In this document: one piece after another, positions 15,905 through 25,534 of the stretch | How positions within the stretch are numbered: the stretch's first letter is position 1 | How the letters are laid out: the number at the start of each line of letters is the position of its first letter | From: Undibacterium sp. Jales W-56 | GTDB taxonomy: Bacteria > Pseudomonadota > Gammaproteobacteria > Burkholderiales > Burkholderiaceae_D | Length of the DNA: 64,000 nt | NCBI RefSeq assembly: GCF_025548535.1 | Contig: NZ_JAJLQW010000001.1 | Location: 1,240,001-1,304,000 of the forward strand | Reading direction: 5' to 3' | Made by a program: the position numbers and the translations under genes | The notes under the pieces: model-generated | Told to the model about the DNA's origin: nothing | Database searches by the model: none | Seen by the model: the letters and a program-made list of their open reading frames with translations, nothing else

Positions 15905-16702
15905 ATGTCAAGAATACAAGCTACGCTGGCTGCATTGGCAGCCAACCATAAAAAAGGGCTGATCCCCTTCATCACTGCCGGTGATCCGGCGCCTGCGCTG
16001 ACGGTGCCGCTGATGCATGCATTGGTTGAGGGCGGTGCCGATATTATTGAATTAGGCGTACCGTTTTCCGATCCCATGGCGGATGGCCCGGTAATCCAGC
16101 GGGCTTCCGAGCGTGCTTTGCTGCATGGTATCGGCCTGCGCGATGTATTACAATTCGTCCACGAATTTCGTGCCGACAATCAGTCCACGCCAGTCGTGCT
16201 GATGGGTTATGCAAATCCTATCGAACGCATGGGGACGGATGCTTTCATTGAACAAGCTTCCGGGGCGGGCGTGGATGGGGTCCTGGTGGTAGATTACCCG
16301 CCTGAAGAATGCGAAGAATTCGCCAGCAAAATGCACCAGCAGGGTATGGATACGATTTTCCTGCTGGCGCCGACATCGACCGATGAGCGCATTGCGCAAG
16401 TTGGTAAAATTGCTACGGGTTATGTGTATTATGTGTCGCTGAAAGGCGTCACCGGTTCCGGCAGCCTGGATCTGGATACAGTGGCGGAAATGATTCCACG
16501 TATCAAAAAACACGTGAAAGTCCCTGTGGGCGTGGGTTTCGGGATTCGCGACGGGGCCACGGCACGGGCGATTTCGAGGCTGGCCGATGCCGTTGTGATA
16601 GGCTCTCGGATTATTCAGGAACTGGAAAACACGCCCCGCGAAAATGCGGCGGCCGCTGTAAAAAGCTTTATTTCTGGTGTCAGACAGGCGTTAGACGAGT
16701 AA
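15905..16702 (+). CDS. trpA: Tryptophan synthase alpha chain
   Basis: A 265-residue TIM-barrel subunit that releases indole from indole-3-glycerol phosphate and feeds it to TrpB. Catalytic residues are in [19 protein letters not shown] (Glu and Asp) and the phosphate site in VGFGIRDG. An upstream in-frame start at 15839 would add 22 residues encoded inside the 81-bp repeat, so the ATG at 15905 ([12 protein letters not shown]) is chosen. The 197-bp gap from trpB raises the question of whether trpA has its own promoter. Confidence 0.96.
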   Translation: MSRIQATLAALAANHKKGLIPFITAGDPAPALTVPLMHALVEGGADIIELGVPFSDPMADGPVIQRASERALLHGIGLRDVLQFVHEFRADNQSTPVVLMGYANPIERMGTDAFIEQASGAGVDGVLVVDYPPEECEEFASKMHQQGMDTIFLLAPTSTDERIAQVGKIATGYVYYVSLKGVTGSGSLDLDTVAEMIPRIKKHVKVPVGVGFGIRDGATARAISRLADAVVIGSRIIQELENTPRENAAAAVKSFISGVRQALDE

Positions 16703-16787
16703 AATACGCTCCGAACCTGTTTGACCGTCAGGAAGAACATGATGCTTGCGTGCACAATTTGCGCGCAAGCCGAATTCAGGAGAAATT

Positions 16788-17660
16788 ATGAGTTGGCTAG
16801 AAAAATTGCTACCACCGCGCATACAGCGCTCAGAATCTGCAAATCGCAAGTCCATCCCCGAAGGCCTATGGGTCAAATGCCCGTCCTGTGAAGCGGTTCT
16901 CTACCGCTCCGATCTAGAAGCCAATATCCATGTATGCCCTAAATGCAGCCACCACATGCGCATCAGTGCGCGTGAGCGTCTGGATGCTTTGCTGGATGCC
17001 GGCGGTCGCTATGAAATCGGACAAGAAATCCTGCCTATCGATACGCTGAAGTTCAAAGACAGCAAAAAATACACGGACCGTCTGAAAGACGCTCTCGAAG
17101 CAACCGGCGAGACCGATTCCATGGTCGTCATGGGCGGCTCCATCATGTCGGTGCCGGTGGTCGTATCCTGCTTCGCATTCGAATTCATGGCCGGTACGAT
17201 GGGGTCTGTCTTGGGCGAGCGTTTTGTACGCGGCGCGCAAGCGGCGATAGACCAAAAAGTCCCGTTCATTTGCATCACGGCCAGTGGCGGCGCGCGTATG
17301 CAAGAAGGTTTGTTGTCCCTGATGCAGATGGCAAAAACCACCGCGATGCTGACTAAACTGTCGGAAAAGAAATTGCCCTTTATTTCCGTGCTGACTGATC
17401 CTACCACCGGCGGCGTGTCGGCTTCTTTCGCCTTCCTGGGCGATGTGGTGATGGCTGAACCAAAGGCGCTGATCGGCTTTGCCGGTCCGCGTGTGATCGA
17501 AAATACCGTCCGCGAGAAATTGCCGGAAGGCTTCCAGCGCTCTGAGTTCTTGCTGCAAAAAGGCGCCATCGACATGATCGTAGACCGTCGTAAAATGCGT
17601 GAAGAAATCGCTCGTTTATTGGCTCTCTTGCAAAATCAATCTGCTGAAGCTGTTGCTTAA
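16788..17660 (+). CDS. accD: Acetyl-CoA carboxylase carboxyltransferase subunit beta
   Basis: A 290-residue subunit of the carboxyltransferase half of acetyl-CoA carboxylase, which makes malonyl-CoA for fatty acid synthesis. The four-Cys zinc ribbon is CPSCEAVLY and [10 protein letters not shown] (about residues 27-50). The crotonase-like core has [20 protein letters not shown] and [12 protein letters not shown]. The ATG at 16788 has GGAG 8 bases upstream and gives the standard N-terminus [10 protein letters not shown]. It follows trpA by 85 bp and is closed by an intrinsic terminator, with folC just beyond. Confidence 0.97.
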   Translation: MSWLEKLLPPRIQRSESANRKSIPEGLWVKCPSCEAVLYRSDLEANIHVCPKCSHHMRISARERLDALLDAGGRYEIGQEILPIDTLKFKDSKKYTDRLKDALEATGETDSMVVMGGSIMSVPVVVSCFAFEFMAGTMGSVLGERFVRGAQAAIDQKVPFICITASGGARMQEGLLSLMQMAKTTAMLTKLSEKKLPFISVLTDPTTGGVSASFAFLGDVVMAEPKALIGFAGPRVIENTVREKLPEGFQRSEFLLQKGAIDMIVDRRKMREEIARLLALLQNQSAEAVA

Positions 17661-17680
17661 TTATCTTCATTACTAAAGAG

Positions 17681-17707
17681 AAGCCCGAGACATTGTCCTT
17701 CGGGCTT
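17681..17707 (+). terminator. Intrinsic terminator after accD
   Basis: Stem AAGCCCGA / TCGGGCTT with an 11-base loop followed by seven Ts. It lies only 10 bp ahead of the folC start, so folC needs read-through or its own promoter. Confidence 0.88.
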
Positions 17708-17717
17708 TTTTTATCTT

Positions 17718-19025
17718 ATGCAAACTACTCCTACTAGCCTGAACGACTGGCTCGCGCTGTTAGAAACGCGCCACTCCAAAGAAATCGATATGGGGCTGGA
17801 GCGTGTCGCTGCAGTCAAAGAACGCCTGGATATTCGTTATGCGTGTCCCGTGATTGTGGTCGGCGGCACCAATGGCAAAGGCTCTACCTGCGCCATGCTG
17901 GAAGCGATCCTGCTGCAGGCCGGTTATCGTGTCGGTCTGTACAGCAAGCCGCATTTTTTAGATTTCAATGAGCGGGCCCGTATCAATGGCGAATCGGTCA
18001 AGGATCAAGTCTTGGTCGAGGTGTTTGCCGAGGTCGAGAAAGCGCGCATTCAGAGTCAGAGCGGCAAAGAGATTTCATTAAGCTATTTTGAATTTACCAC
18101 GCTGGCGATTTGCAAATTGCTGGCGGATGCCCGGCTCGACGTAGTGATCCTGGAAGTCGGGCTGGGTGGCCGGCTCGATGCGGTGAATGTGATTGATGCC
18201 GATGTCGCGATCGTCACCAGCGTGGATATCGATCACGTCGATTATCTCGGCGATACCCGGGAAAAAATCGGCTTCGAAAAAGCCGGTATTTTCCGCGCTG
18301 GCAGAACCGCCATCTGCGGCGATCCGGTACCGCCGCAAAGCCTGATCGAACATGCCAATAAGATCGGTGCGGACCTTTGGTTGTTCGGGCGCGATTTCAA
18401 TTATTCCGGCGACAAACAGCAATGGAATTTTGCCGGTCGTGAGCAGCGCCGGAATTCGCTCGGCTATCCGAGTCTGCGCGGTGCGAATCAATTGCTGAAC
18501 GCCTCTGCGGTACTGGCGGCCCTGGAGGCTTTGCGCCAGCGTTTGCCGGTCGGCGCGCAGGAAGTGCGCAACGGTCTTGGTATGGTCGATTTGCCGGGGC
18601 GCTTCCAGGTCATGCCGGGACGTCCGACCGTCGTGCTGGATGTTGCGCACAACCCGCATGCCGCAGCGACCTTATCGCAAAATTTCGACAATATGGGCTT
18701 TCATGCCTATACCTACGCGGTGTTCGGTTCGATGCTGGACAAGGATATCGATGGCGTGATCGCCCAGATCAAAGGCAAGATTGACCATTGGTGTGTGACG
18801 GATTTGCCTTTGCCGCGGGCTGCCAGCGCCGAACACATTAAAACCAGGCTGATTGCGGCCGGCGTGCTGCAAGATCCCGAACATAGTATTGAATGTTTTG
18901 AAAATCCCGAGGCGGCTTATCGCCACGCACTCGGTAAAGCGGGCGAAAATGATAGAATAGCGGTCTTCGGATCTTTTCTCACGGTAGCCGGTGTGATGAA
19001 AGCCCGTCAACGTACCACTCACTAA
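17718..19025 (+). CDS. folC: Bifunctional folylpolyglutamate synthase / dihydrofolate synthase
   Basis: A 435-residue Mur-ligase-like enzyme. The P-loop VVGGTNGKGSTCAMLEAIL is at about residues 46-64. Other family motifs are GLYSKPHFLDFNERARING, ILEVGLGGRLDAVN and VLDVAHNPHAA. It adds glutamate to dihydropteroate and to folates. Its place between accD and a SPOR-domain gene matches the conserved accD-folC-dedD-cvpA-purF order of proteobacteria. Confidence 0.96.
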   Translation: MQTTPTSLNDWLALLETRHSKEIDMGLERVAAVKERLDIRYACPVIVVGGTNGKGSTCAMLEAILLQAGYRVGLYSKPHFLDFNERARINGESVKDQVLVEVFAEVEKARIQSQSGKEISLSYFEFTTLAICKLLADARLDVVILEVGLGGRLDAVNVIDADVAIVTSVDIDHVDYLGDTREKIGFEKAGIFRAGRTAICGDPVPPQSLIEHANKIGADLWLFGRDFNYSGDKQQWNFAGREQRRNSLGYPSLRGANQLLNASAVLAALEALRQRLPVGAQEVRNGLGMVDLPGRFQVMPGRPTVVLDVAHNPHAAATLSQNFDNMGFHAYTYAVFGSMLDKDIDGVIAQIKGKIDHWCVTDLPLPRAASAEHIKTRLIAAGVLQDPEHSIECFENPEAAYRHALGKAGENDRIAVFGSFLTVAGVMKARQRTTH

Positions 19026-19041
19026 CCAAAGAAGCTTGCAC

Positions 19042-20016
19042 ATGGGCTTGTTCTCGTTGTTTAAACAAAAGCAAGATGCATCACACGATCGGGATGATGG
19101 CGAATTCCGTGCTCGCACTGAAGATGAGACCAAGCCGACGCGTGGCAGTAGCAAACGTGCTGAAAATGCACGTAAAAATAAACTAGCAGATCCGGTATTG
19201 CCGGAAAAAAAACGCGCTCGCCGTCGCCTGATCGGCGCAGTTGCCCTGGTGCTCGCAGCAGTCATCGGTTTGCCTTTACTGCTAGATTCAGAGCCAAAAC
19301 CTTTGGCCGATGACATCGCGATTCAAATACCATCCAAAGATAAACCGCCAGCAGCAGAGCAGGCGGTCATGTCAAAAAAAGCGAATAAACGGGCAGAATT
19401 GCCGGAAGAAATCATCGAGCCGTCACAGCTGCCTGCCAGCAGTAAAAATACAGCTACTTTGCCGCTTGCCGGACTGACGGAAAACAAAGCCGCGACCAAG
19501 GCAGAAGCAAAAGTAGAAGCAAAATCAGAAAAAACTCTGGAACTCAAGCCTGAACCAAAAGTACAGGCTGACACCAAGACCGCACCCAAGGTCGAAGCAA
19601 AAACCGATATCAAGTCTGCGAAAAATGACGCCAGGCCTGAATCGAAAACCGATACCAAAGCATCTGCAAAAACCACGGCCAAACCCAATGAACAAGATGA
19701 GGACGCGGCACGCGCCTTAGCGATATTGGAAGGCAAGAGCGTCAAACCTGTTGCCAAAGCAGAGATGCCGGCCAAAGAGCATGCTTATGTGGTCCAGGCA
19801 GGTGCGTTTGCCACCCAGGAAAAAATCAACGAAGTCCAGGACAAGCTGAAAGCTGCCGGTATCAAATCTTATACCCAGAAAGTCGCGACCACGCCTGCCG
19901 GCGACAAGTCGGTGACGCGCATTCGCGTCGGTCCATTTGACTCCAGGGAAGAAGCGGACAAGACGACTGCCAAGCTGGTCAAGCTAGGCCTGAGTCCGAA
20001 GTTGATTCCTAACTGA
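19042..20016 (+). CDS. SPOR domain-containing (DedD-like) cell division protein
   Basis: A 324-residue bitopic membrane protein. A cytoplasmic N-terminus (about 50 residues, highly charged) is followed by one membrane segment (RRLIGAVALVLAAVIGLPLL). A long Lys/Ala/Glu-rich low-complexity periplasmic linker then leads to a C-terminal SPOR domain from about residue 245 (AYVVQAGAFATQEKINEV to RIRVGPFDSREEADKT). SPOR domains bind denuded peptidoglycan at the septum. The ATG at 19042 is preferred over a TTG two codons earlier. The neighbours folC and cvpA fit dedD. Confidence 0.9.
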   Translation: MGLFSLFKQKQDASHDRDDGEFRARTEDETKPTRGSSKRAENARKNKLADPVLPEKKRARRRLIGAVALVLAAVIGLPLLLDSEPKPLADDIAIQIPSKDKPPAAEQAVMSKKANKRAELPEEIIEPSQLPASSKNTATLPLAGLTENKAATKAEAKVEAKSEKTLELKPEPKVQADTKTAPKVEAKTDIKSAKNDARPESKTDTKASAKTTAKPNEQDEDAARALAILEGKSVKPVAKAEMPAKEHAYVVQAGAFATQEKINEVQDKLKAAGIKSYTQKVATTPAGDKSVTRIRVGPFDSREEADKTTAKLVKLGLSPKLIPN

Positions 20017-20049
20017 TGAACCCCATATTGACTGCAACGGGATGCGCTT

Positions 20050-20538
20050 GTGACGCTATTTGATTATCTGGTGCTGTTTATCCTGATTTGCTCCATCGTG
20101 ATCAGCACGATGCGCGGATTGATCAAAGAAATGTTGTCGCTGGTTAGCTGGATCGTCGCCTTTGTGGTGGCCAATGCATTCAGCTCGACGCTGGCAGGCT
20201 ATCTGCCGGATTTGTTTCCGGGACAAATGTTGCGTTTGATCGTAGCATTTTTAGCCTTGTTTATTGGCGTACGTTTGCTAATGTCCTTATTGATGATGGC
20301 GGTTGACGCCGTGCTGAAAGCCAGCGGATTGAAATTGGCAGACAGGGGATTGGGCGGTTTGTTTGGACTGGCGCGCGGATGCATCCTGGTGCTCGCTGCT
20401 GTGATGATTTGTGGCATGACGGCCATTCCGCAGCAGGCGTTCTGGAAAGATGCCTTATTGAGCCCGGTCGTTGTGACCTCTGCGCAAACCATCATGCCGT
20501 TTTTGCCTGCGTCGATTACGCGGCACGTCCATTTCTGA
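20050..20538 (+). CDS. cvpA: CvpA family inner membrane protein
   Basis: A 162-residue protein with four hydrophobic segments, beginning LFDYLVLFILICSIVISTMRG and including the conserved motif RGLIKEMLSLVSWI. It starts at GTG. CvpA is needed for colicin V secretion in E. coli and for envelope stress and bile resistance in enterics; its exact molecular role is unsettled. It lies 33 bp before purF, as in most proteobacteria. Confidence 0.93.
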   Translation: MTLFDYLVLFILICSIVISTMRGLIKEMLSLVSWIVAFVVANAFSSTLAGYLPDLFPGQMLRLIVAFLALFIGVRLLMSLLMMAVDAVLKASGLKLADRGLGGLFGLARGCILVLAAVMICGMTAIPQQAFWKDALLSPVVVTSAQTIMPFLPASITRHVHF

Positions 20539-20571
20539 ATCGTTTTTAATTTGTTTTTTTAGGAGTCCACC

Positions 20572-22092
20572 ATGTGTGGCATCGTTGGCGTAGTTTCAAA
20601 TAATCCCGTCAATCAACTGTTGTATGACGCCTTGCTGTTGCTCCAGCATCGCGGTCAGGACGCAGCAGGTATTGCAACGGGTCATGGCAATAAATTTGCC
20701 ATGCATAAGGCGAACGGTCTGGTACGGGATGTGTTTCGTACCCGTAATATGCGTTCTTTACCAGGTAACATCGGTATCGGTCAGGTACGTTATCCGACTG
20801 CCGGTTCTACCAGTGAAGAAGAAGCGCAACCATTCTATGTCAATGCCCCGTTCGGTATCGTATTGGCGCATAACGGTAATCTGACCAATGCCGATGAATT
20901 GAAAATCGAGTTGTTCAAAAATGACATGCGGCATCTGAATACCGATTCCGATTCTGAAGTGTTGCTGAATATTCTCGCGCATCAAATCCAGGAAGTCACC
21001 AGCGGCTACTCGCTTGATCCACAATCGATGTTCCGCGCAGTCTCGATGCTGCATCGCCGGGTGCGCGGCTCTTACGCCGTAGTAGCGCAAATCGCCGGTT
21101 ATGGTTTGCTGGCATTCCGCGATCCGTTCGGTATCCGTCCTTTATGTATCGGCCTGTCGCATACGGAAAGCGGCGTCGAATACATGATCGCCAGTGAGTC
21201 GGTGGCCTTGGAAGGCTTGGGCTTCAAATTTTTGCGCGACGTAGAGCCAGGCGAAGCGATCTTTATCGATCTCGACGGCAAGATGTATAACGAACAGTGC
21301 GCCGAGAATCCGACGCTGAACCCTTGTGCCTTTGAGTATGTCTATCTGGCACGCCCGGATTCGATTATCGATGGGGCCTCGGTGTACCTGACCCGCCTGA
21401 AAATGGGTGAGTATTTGGCTGACAAAGTCCGGCATCAGTTCCGTGACGGCGAAATTGATGTCGTCATGCCTATCCCCGATTCATCCCGCCCATCTGCGAT
21501 GGAACTCGCGATGAAACTGAATCTCGATTATCGCGAAGGCTTTATCAAGAACCGCTATATCGGCCGTACTTTCATGATGCCGGGCCAGGCAATCCGCAGA
21601 AAATCGGTGCGTCAAAAACTGAATGCGATCAAGCAGGAATTCGCGGGCAAGAGCGTCTTGTTGGTCGATGATTCTATCGTGCGCGGCACCACCAGCCGTG
21701 AGATTGTCCAGATGGCGCGAGAGTCCGGCGCCAAGCGCGTGATTTTTGCCTCGGCTGCACCGCCAGTGCAATTTCCTAACGTGTACGGCATCGACATGCC
21801 TACCCGTAGCGAATTGATTGCCTATGGTCGCAGCGAAGAAGAAGTCTGTCGCGAAATTACCGCAGATGCCTTGGTGTATCAGGATGTCGCAGCGATGAAG
21901 CGTTCTATCTCTGACGTCAATCCATTGCTGCGCAATATTGAGGCCTCTTGTTTTGACGGACATTACATCACCGGCGATGTTTCTGCCGCGTATCTGGATC
22001 GTTTAGAAACGGCAAGAAACAATCCGCGTCCTGATACCGAGGACATGATGCGCTCCCAATTGAACCTGAATCTGGCGGAACGCGGGGATTAG
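20572..22092 (+). CDS. purF: Amidophosphoribosyltransferase
   Basis: A 506-residue first enzyme of purine synthesis. It transfers ammonia from glutamine to PRPP. The N-terminal catalytic Cys follows the initiator Met (MCGIVGVV), and the glutaminase motif is LLLQHRGQDAAGI. The PRPP-binding motif is SVLLVDDSIVRGTTSREIV at about residue 360. AGGAG lies 7 bases before the ATG. No purine riboswitch was seen upstream. It is likely cotranscribed with cvpA and ends at a strong terminator. Confidence 0.98.
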   Translation: MCGIVGVVSNNPVNQLLYDALLLLQHRGQDAAGIATGHGNKFAMHKANGLVRDVFRTRNMRSLPGNIGIGQVRYPTAGSTSEEEAQPFYVNAPFGIVLAHNGNLTNADELKIELFKNDMRHLNTDSDSEVLLNILAHQIQEVTSGYSLDPQSMFRAVSMLHRRVRGSYAVVAQIAGYGLLAFRDPFGIRPLCIGLSHTESGVEYMIASESVALEGLGFKFLRDVEPGEAIFIDLDGKMYNEQCAENPTLNPCAFEYVYLARPDSIIDGASVYLTRLKMGEYLADKVRHQFRDGEIDVVMPIPDSSRPSAMELAMKLNLDYREGFIKNRYIGRTFMMPGQAIRRKSVRQKLNAIKQEFAGKSVLLVDDSIVRGTTSREIVQMARESGAKRVIFASAAPPVQFPNVYGIDMPTRSELIAYGRSEEEVCREITADALVYQDVAAMKRSISDVNPLLRNIEASCFDGHYITGDVSAAYLDRLETARNNPRPDTEDMMRSQLNLNLAERGD

Positions 22093-22110
22093 TCTTTTAC
22101 AGCAGCATGC

Positions 22111-22146
22111 AAAAAGCCCGGGACCTTCTTTGGTACCGGGCTTTTT
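22111..22146 (+). terminator. Intrinsic terminator after purF
   Basis: An 11-bp stem AAAAAGCCCGG / CCGGGCTTTTT, extended inwards by ACC/GGT, with a T-run. The symmetric A/T flanks let it serve the minus-strand gene at 22207 too. Confidence 0.92.
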
Positions 22147-22206
22147 ATTTTGCGAAAGAGAGCGGTGTTAGATATTCGCCATTCGGTTTACAGGCGCTTT
22201 CGCCGC

Positions 22207-22575
22207 TTAATCCTTGACTTGATCTTCGCGATTAATGCGATATTCAAGCAAATTCAATACGATCATGATGCAAGCGCCCAGCGGCGCCAGCAGCGCGAGT
22301 ATCCAGAATATGGCATTGAAATAGATATTGTCGCGTACGCTGCTTTGACGCGGTTCTTTCGCTGCATTGGCTGCCGCTTCGGCGGCTAAGGATGCTGCGG
22401 CAACCGGATCCTGTATGGATACCATGAATGCGGGAGTCGAATTCGGTGTCGGATTTTGATCTGAAGCAGGCTGGCAGGGCTGGCTGGCGCTGGCTCCAGC
22501 GCAAGGATTATTTGCGGCAAGAGCCGGATTCAAGCATAGCGTTGCCAGCAACAGGATAAGGGGCAGACGTTTCAT
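22207..22575 (-). CDS. Hypothetical exported protein with C-terminal membrane segment
   Basis: A 122-residue protein with a signal peptide (MKRLPLILLLATLCLNPALA). A Pro/Ala/Ser-rich region with two cysteines (NPCAGASASQPCQPA) and a membrane helix near residues 85-110 (FWILALLAPLGACIMIVLNL) follow, with a short charged tail. I do not recognise a family. It is oriented against purF and shares its terminator. Function unknown. Confidence 0.65.
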   Translation of the reverse strand: MKRLPLILLLATLCLNPALAANNPCAGASASQPCQPASDQNPTPNSTPAFMVSIQDPVAAASLAAEAAANAAKEPRQSSVRDNIYFNAIFWILALLAPLGACIMIVLNLLEYRINREDQVKD

Positions 22576-22787
22576 GATAGAAAAAGAGTGAAATCAGGTC
22601 GCGATCTTAACAGTTCTGATGGCGTTCGTAATGCGCAATTGATTTGTCGGTATATTTCAACACGTTCTAAAGCTGAAATCTGAAAGCAAGATGATTTCAC
22701 GAAACTGATTTTTAATACTCATATCAAAATGACCAAAAATCCCGGCTATCAGGTATAGTCCTCCTGTTTTGTTAACAGGCAGACACC

Positions 22788-23729
22788 ATGACCTCCTTAC
22801 TATTAGACGTAAAAAATCTCAGCAAGTCTTTCGGTCAGCATAAAGTAGTTGACGCGGTTTCATTCTCTCTCATGCATGGGCAGACTTTGGGTTTGCTCGG
22901 GCCTAACGGCGCAGGTAAATCGACTACCGTCGGCATGATCTGCGGTTTGCTGCGCCAGGATCAGGGCGAAGTCCGGGTCGATGGACAATTGGTCGGCGAG
23001 GGAAATAATTCGGTCAAGCATAAGATCGGTTTGGTGCCGCAGGATCTGGCGCTGTACGACGACTTATCCGCCCTGGAAAATCTCAAATTATTCGGCGCTT
23101 TATACGGTCTGACGGGCAGTGCGCTCAAAACCCGCTGCGATGCGGTGCTGGACTTGGTGAATTTGCGCGACAGAGCTGCGGATAAGCCTGCGACTTTTTC
23201 CGGCGGCATGAAACGCCGTTTAAATATTGCAGCCGCACTGCTGCACGATCCGCAATTATTGATACTCGATGAGCCGACGGTCGGCGTCGATCCACAAAGC
23301 CGGAATGCGATTTTTGACAGTTTAGAGATTCTCAAGCAGCAGGGCAGGGCTTTAATTTATACCAGCCATTACATGGAAGAAGTCGAGCGTCTGGCCGATC
23401 ATATTGTGATTATCGATCATGGCAAAGTCATCGCGGATGAAAGTCCGCAAGCCTTGTACCGGCGCTTGCCTGCACAGGCCGCATTGCAACTGGATCTGGA
23501 TCGCAACTTGTCGTCGGAGACAGTGACGATATTAGGACAGCAAGCCGGCGTCACTCAAGTACAAAGTACGGGCACGCATGTCGATATTGCCTTACTCGAT
23601 GCCAGCTTTGCTTTGCCGGTGCTCGACTGGGTGCATGCCCGTGGGTATACGCTGCAGCATTTCTCTACGGCGAAAACCAAATTGGAAGATATTTTCTTAA
23701 CCTTGACAGGCCGTAGTCTGCGCGATTAA
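22788..23729 (+). CDS. ABC transporter ATP-binding protein (ABC-2 export type)
   Basis: A 313-residue ATPase with Walker A LGPNGAGKSTTVG, Q-loop LVPQDLALYDDLSALEN, signature FSGGMKRRLNIAAAL, Walker B LLILDEPTVGVDP and H-loop IYTSHYMEE. The extra C-terminal domain of about 80 residues is usual for DrrA/NodI-type ATPases. It pairs with the permease 44 bp downstream. The substrate (drug, lipid or polymer) cannot be told. Confidence 0.92.
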   Translation: MTSLLLDVKNLSKSFGQHKVVDAVSFSLMHGQTLGLLGPNGAGKSTTVGMICGLLRQDQGEVRVDGQLVGEGNNSVKHKIGLVPQDLALYDDLSALENLKLFGALYGLTGSALKTRCDAVLDLVNLRDRAADKPATFSGGMKRRLNIAAALLHDPQLLILDEPTVGVDPQSRNAIFDSLEILKQQGRALIYTSHYMEEVERLADHIVIIDHGKVIADESPQALYRRLPAQAALQLDLDRNLSSETVTILGQQAGVTQVQSTGTHVDIALLDASFALPVLDWVHARGYTLQHFSTAKTKLEDIFLTLTGRSLRD

Positions 23730-23773
23730 TCGCCCTGGGTATACTCACAATTACATGTTTTGAAAGAATCATC

Positions 23774-25105
23774 ATGACTGCACTTATTGCCCTGATTCGT
23801 AAGGATTTGATCCTGTTTTTTTCTGATCGTCGCGCCATGTTGTTGACCTTGATGATGCCTATTATTCTCGGCGGATTTTTTGGTTTTGTGACTGGCGGTT
23901 CCGGCGATAAGGAAACCTCAAAAATTCCGGTCGCTTTAGTATTGCAGGACCAACATCAGATTAGTCAAAAAATAGCCGATGGCTTGAAAAGCGAATCAAG
24001 TCTGGAGATATCCGAGCTAGCCTTAGAGCAAGCGCAGGAGCAGGTTCGCAAAGGTAAGCTCAATGTTGCAGTCGTGATCCCGGCCGGTTTTGGCGAAGCC
24101 GCGGGTGCCGCCTTGTTTGGCGGAGGAACTAAACCTGAACTGCCGATTTATTATGATCCGTCGCAATCAGCAGTGCTGGCGATGGTGAAGGGGATACTCA
24201 CGCAATATGTGATGCAAAACGTGAGTGCAGAAATGTTTGGCGGCAAAGCCGGTTTGGAAATGGTAGACAAAAGCATCCGTGACTTTGACGCACATCCAGA
24301 GCGAGTTGCGGCGCAGCCTGAATTGAAAGATTTTTTAGGCAGTTTGAAGAAATTTCAAAACGCAAGCCTGGAGAAGAGTAGCGCCGCCGCGGCCGCCTCT
24401 GCGAGTTCAGCAAAAGAGCGTACGCCGCAGGGAGGATTGTCCGTACCCTTTGTGACCAGGGATCAGGCTATGGTCGCCGGCGATCCGGTCACTGCGCATT
24501 ACAACGGCTATGCGCATTCCTTTGCAGGAATGACGGTGCAATTTATTTTATTCATGGCGATTGATGCCGGGATCAGTATTTTGCTGGCAAGGCGATTAGG
24601 TTTGTGGAACCGTTTGCTGGCGGCGCCTGTCGGTTTGAATACGCTGTTAATTGCGCGTGCCTTATCTTGCGCCCTGATTGCCTTTGTATTGACAGGCGTT
24701 ATTTTTGCGGTTGCTGCGGTGATTTTTAAAGTCAAAATTGCAGGCAGTTTTGTCGGATTCATCGGCTTAGCCTTGAGCTTTTCTTTGATGACGGCAAGTT
24801 TCGGTTTGTTGATTGCCGCATTCGGAAAAACACCTGAGGCAGCGCGCGGCATTTCCGTTTTTGCGACCCTGATTATGGTGATGCTGGGCGGTGCCTGGAT
24901 GCCATCTTTCTTATTTCCGCAATGGTTGCAAAATCTGACTTTGATCATACCTACTCGCTGGGCGGTCGATGGCTTCGATGCGATGACCTGGCGCGGCTTG
25001 GGACTGGATGCGGCACTGCCAGCAATCGGCGTGCAGCTGGCGTTCTGCCTCTTGTTCGTAAGCTTGGCCTTATGGCGCTTTCGCAAGCAGCAAAATAATA
25101 TTTAA
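23774..25105 (+). CDS. ABC-2 type transporter permease
   Basis: A 443-residue permease. It has one N-terminal membrane segment (MLLTLMMPIILGGFFGFVTG) followed by a large extracytoplasmic domain of about 220 residues with an Ala/Ser-rich stretch. About five C-terminal membrane segments follow, including GGAWMPSFLFPQWLQNLT, typical of the YhgE/NatB and DrrB-like ABC2_membrane_3 group. It forms an exporter with the preceding ATPase. The substrate is unknown. Confidence 0.9.
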   Translation: MTALIALIRKDLILFFSDRRAMLLTLMMPIILGGFFGFVTGGSGDKETSKIPVALVLQDQHQISQKIADGLKSESSLEISELALEQAQEQVRKGKLNVAVVIPAGFGEAAGAALFGGGTKPELPIYYDPSQSAVLAMVKGILTQYVMQNVSAEMFGGKAGLEMVDKSIRDFDAHPERVAAQPELKDFLGSLKKFQNASLEKSSAAAAASASSAKERTPQGGLSVPFVTRDQAMVAGDPVTAHYNGYAHSFAGMTVQFILFMAIDAGISILLARRLGLWNRLLAAPVGLNTLLIARALSCALIAFVLTGVIFAVAAVIFKVKIAGSFVGFIGLALSFSLMTASFGLLIAAFGKTPEAARGISVFATLIMVMLGGAWMPSFLFPQWLQNLTLIIPTRWAVDGFDAMTWRGLGLDAALPAIGVQLAFCLLFVSLALWRFRKQQNNI

Positions 25106-25534
25106 GAGAGAACCGATTCCGGCATCAAGGTTTCCTTACAGCCAGGACTTACGCAAAAACCAAAACCTCTTACCACCGAGACACGGAGACACAGAGAAAA
25201 GGCAAGAGAGGGACTGGGTACAAAGCATTTGATATTCAAATGAACCCGCAAGCTGAATGCGCCTGTTGGCACGAAATGCCGTGGAAAGCCGCATCCAGCA
25301 TGCGGGTTCAATGTTCATTGGGGTAAGCAGCTTGCCGTTTTGCGTCAGTCCTAACAACGTATCTTTAAGTAACAGCCTGGACCCGGGCTGTTTCAATATC
25401 ATACAAAACAGCGGGGTGAATCGCTGGCTTGTCATCTGTGTTTGAAAATACAATATTGCTACCTCTCCGGCAGTTTCGAACGAGCTGCATTGTTGCGATT
25501 GTGCAGTAATCAAAAAATTCAACACGCCTTTATC
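25106..25534. other. 429-bp intergenic region with a mobile-element-like insert
   Basis: Holds the 209-bp MITE-like element (25144-25352). Beyond it is a short inverted repeat (AACAGCC / GGCTGTT at about 25371-25394) without a T-run. I saw no gene and no clear Fur box before the receptor gene, though open frames run through it on both strands. Confidence 0.6.
25144..25352. mobile_element. MITE-like element with 15-bp terminal inverted repeats
   Basis: The ends AGGACTTACGCAAAA (25144-25158) and TTTTGCGTCAGTCCT (25338-25352) are inverted repeats with one mismatch. Inside are ACCACCGAGACACGGAGACA-type sequence (25173-25192), which recalls a dispersed motif of many bacterial genomes, and a long hairpin at 25241-25310 with perfect outer arms TGAACCCGCA / TGCGGGTTCA. 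No transposase. A non-autonomous transposon relic is the best reading. Confidence 0.6.

Noticed and set aside
25442..25534. N-terminal extension of the TonB receptor from a non-ATG start
   Set aside because: It would bury the signal peptide behind 31 polar residues; the ATG at 25535 fits better.
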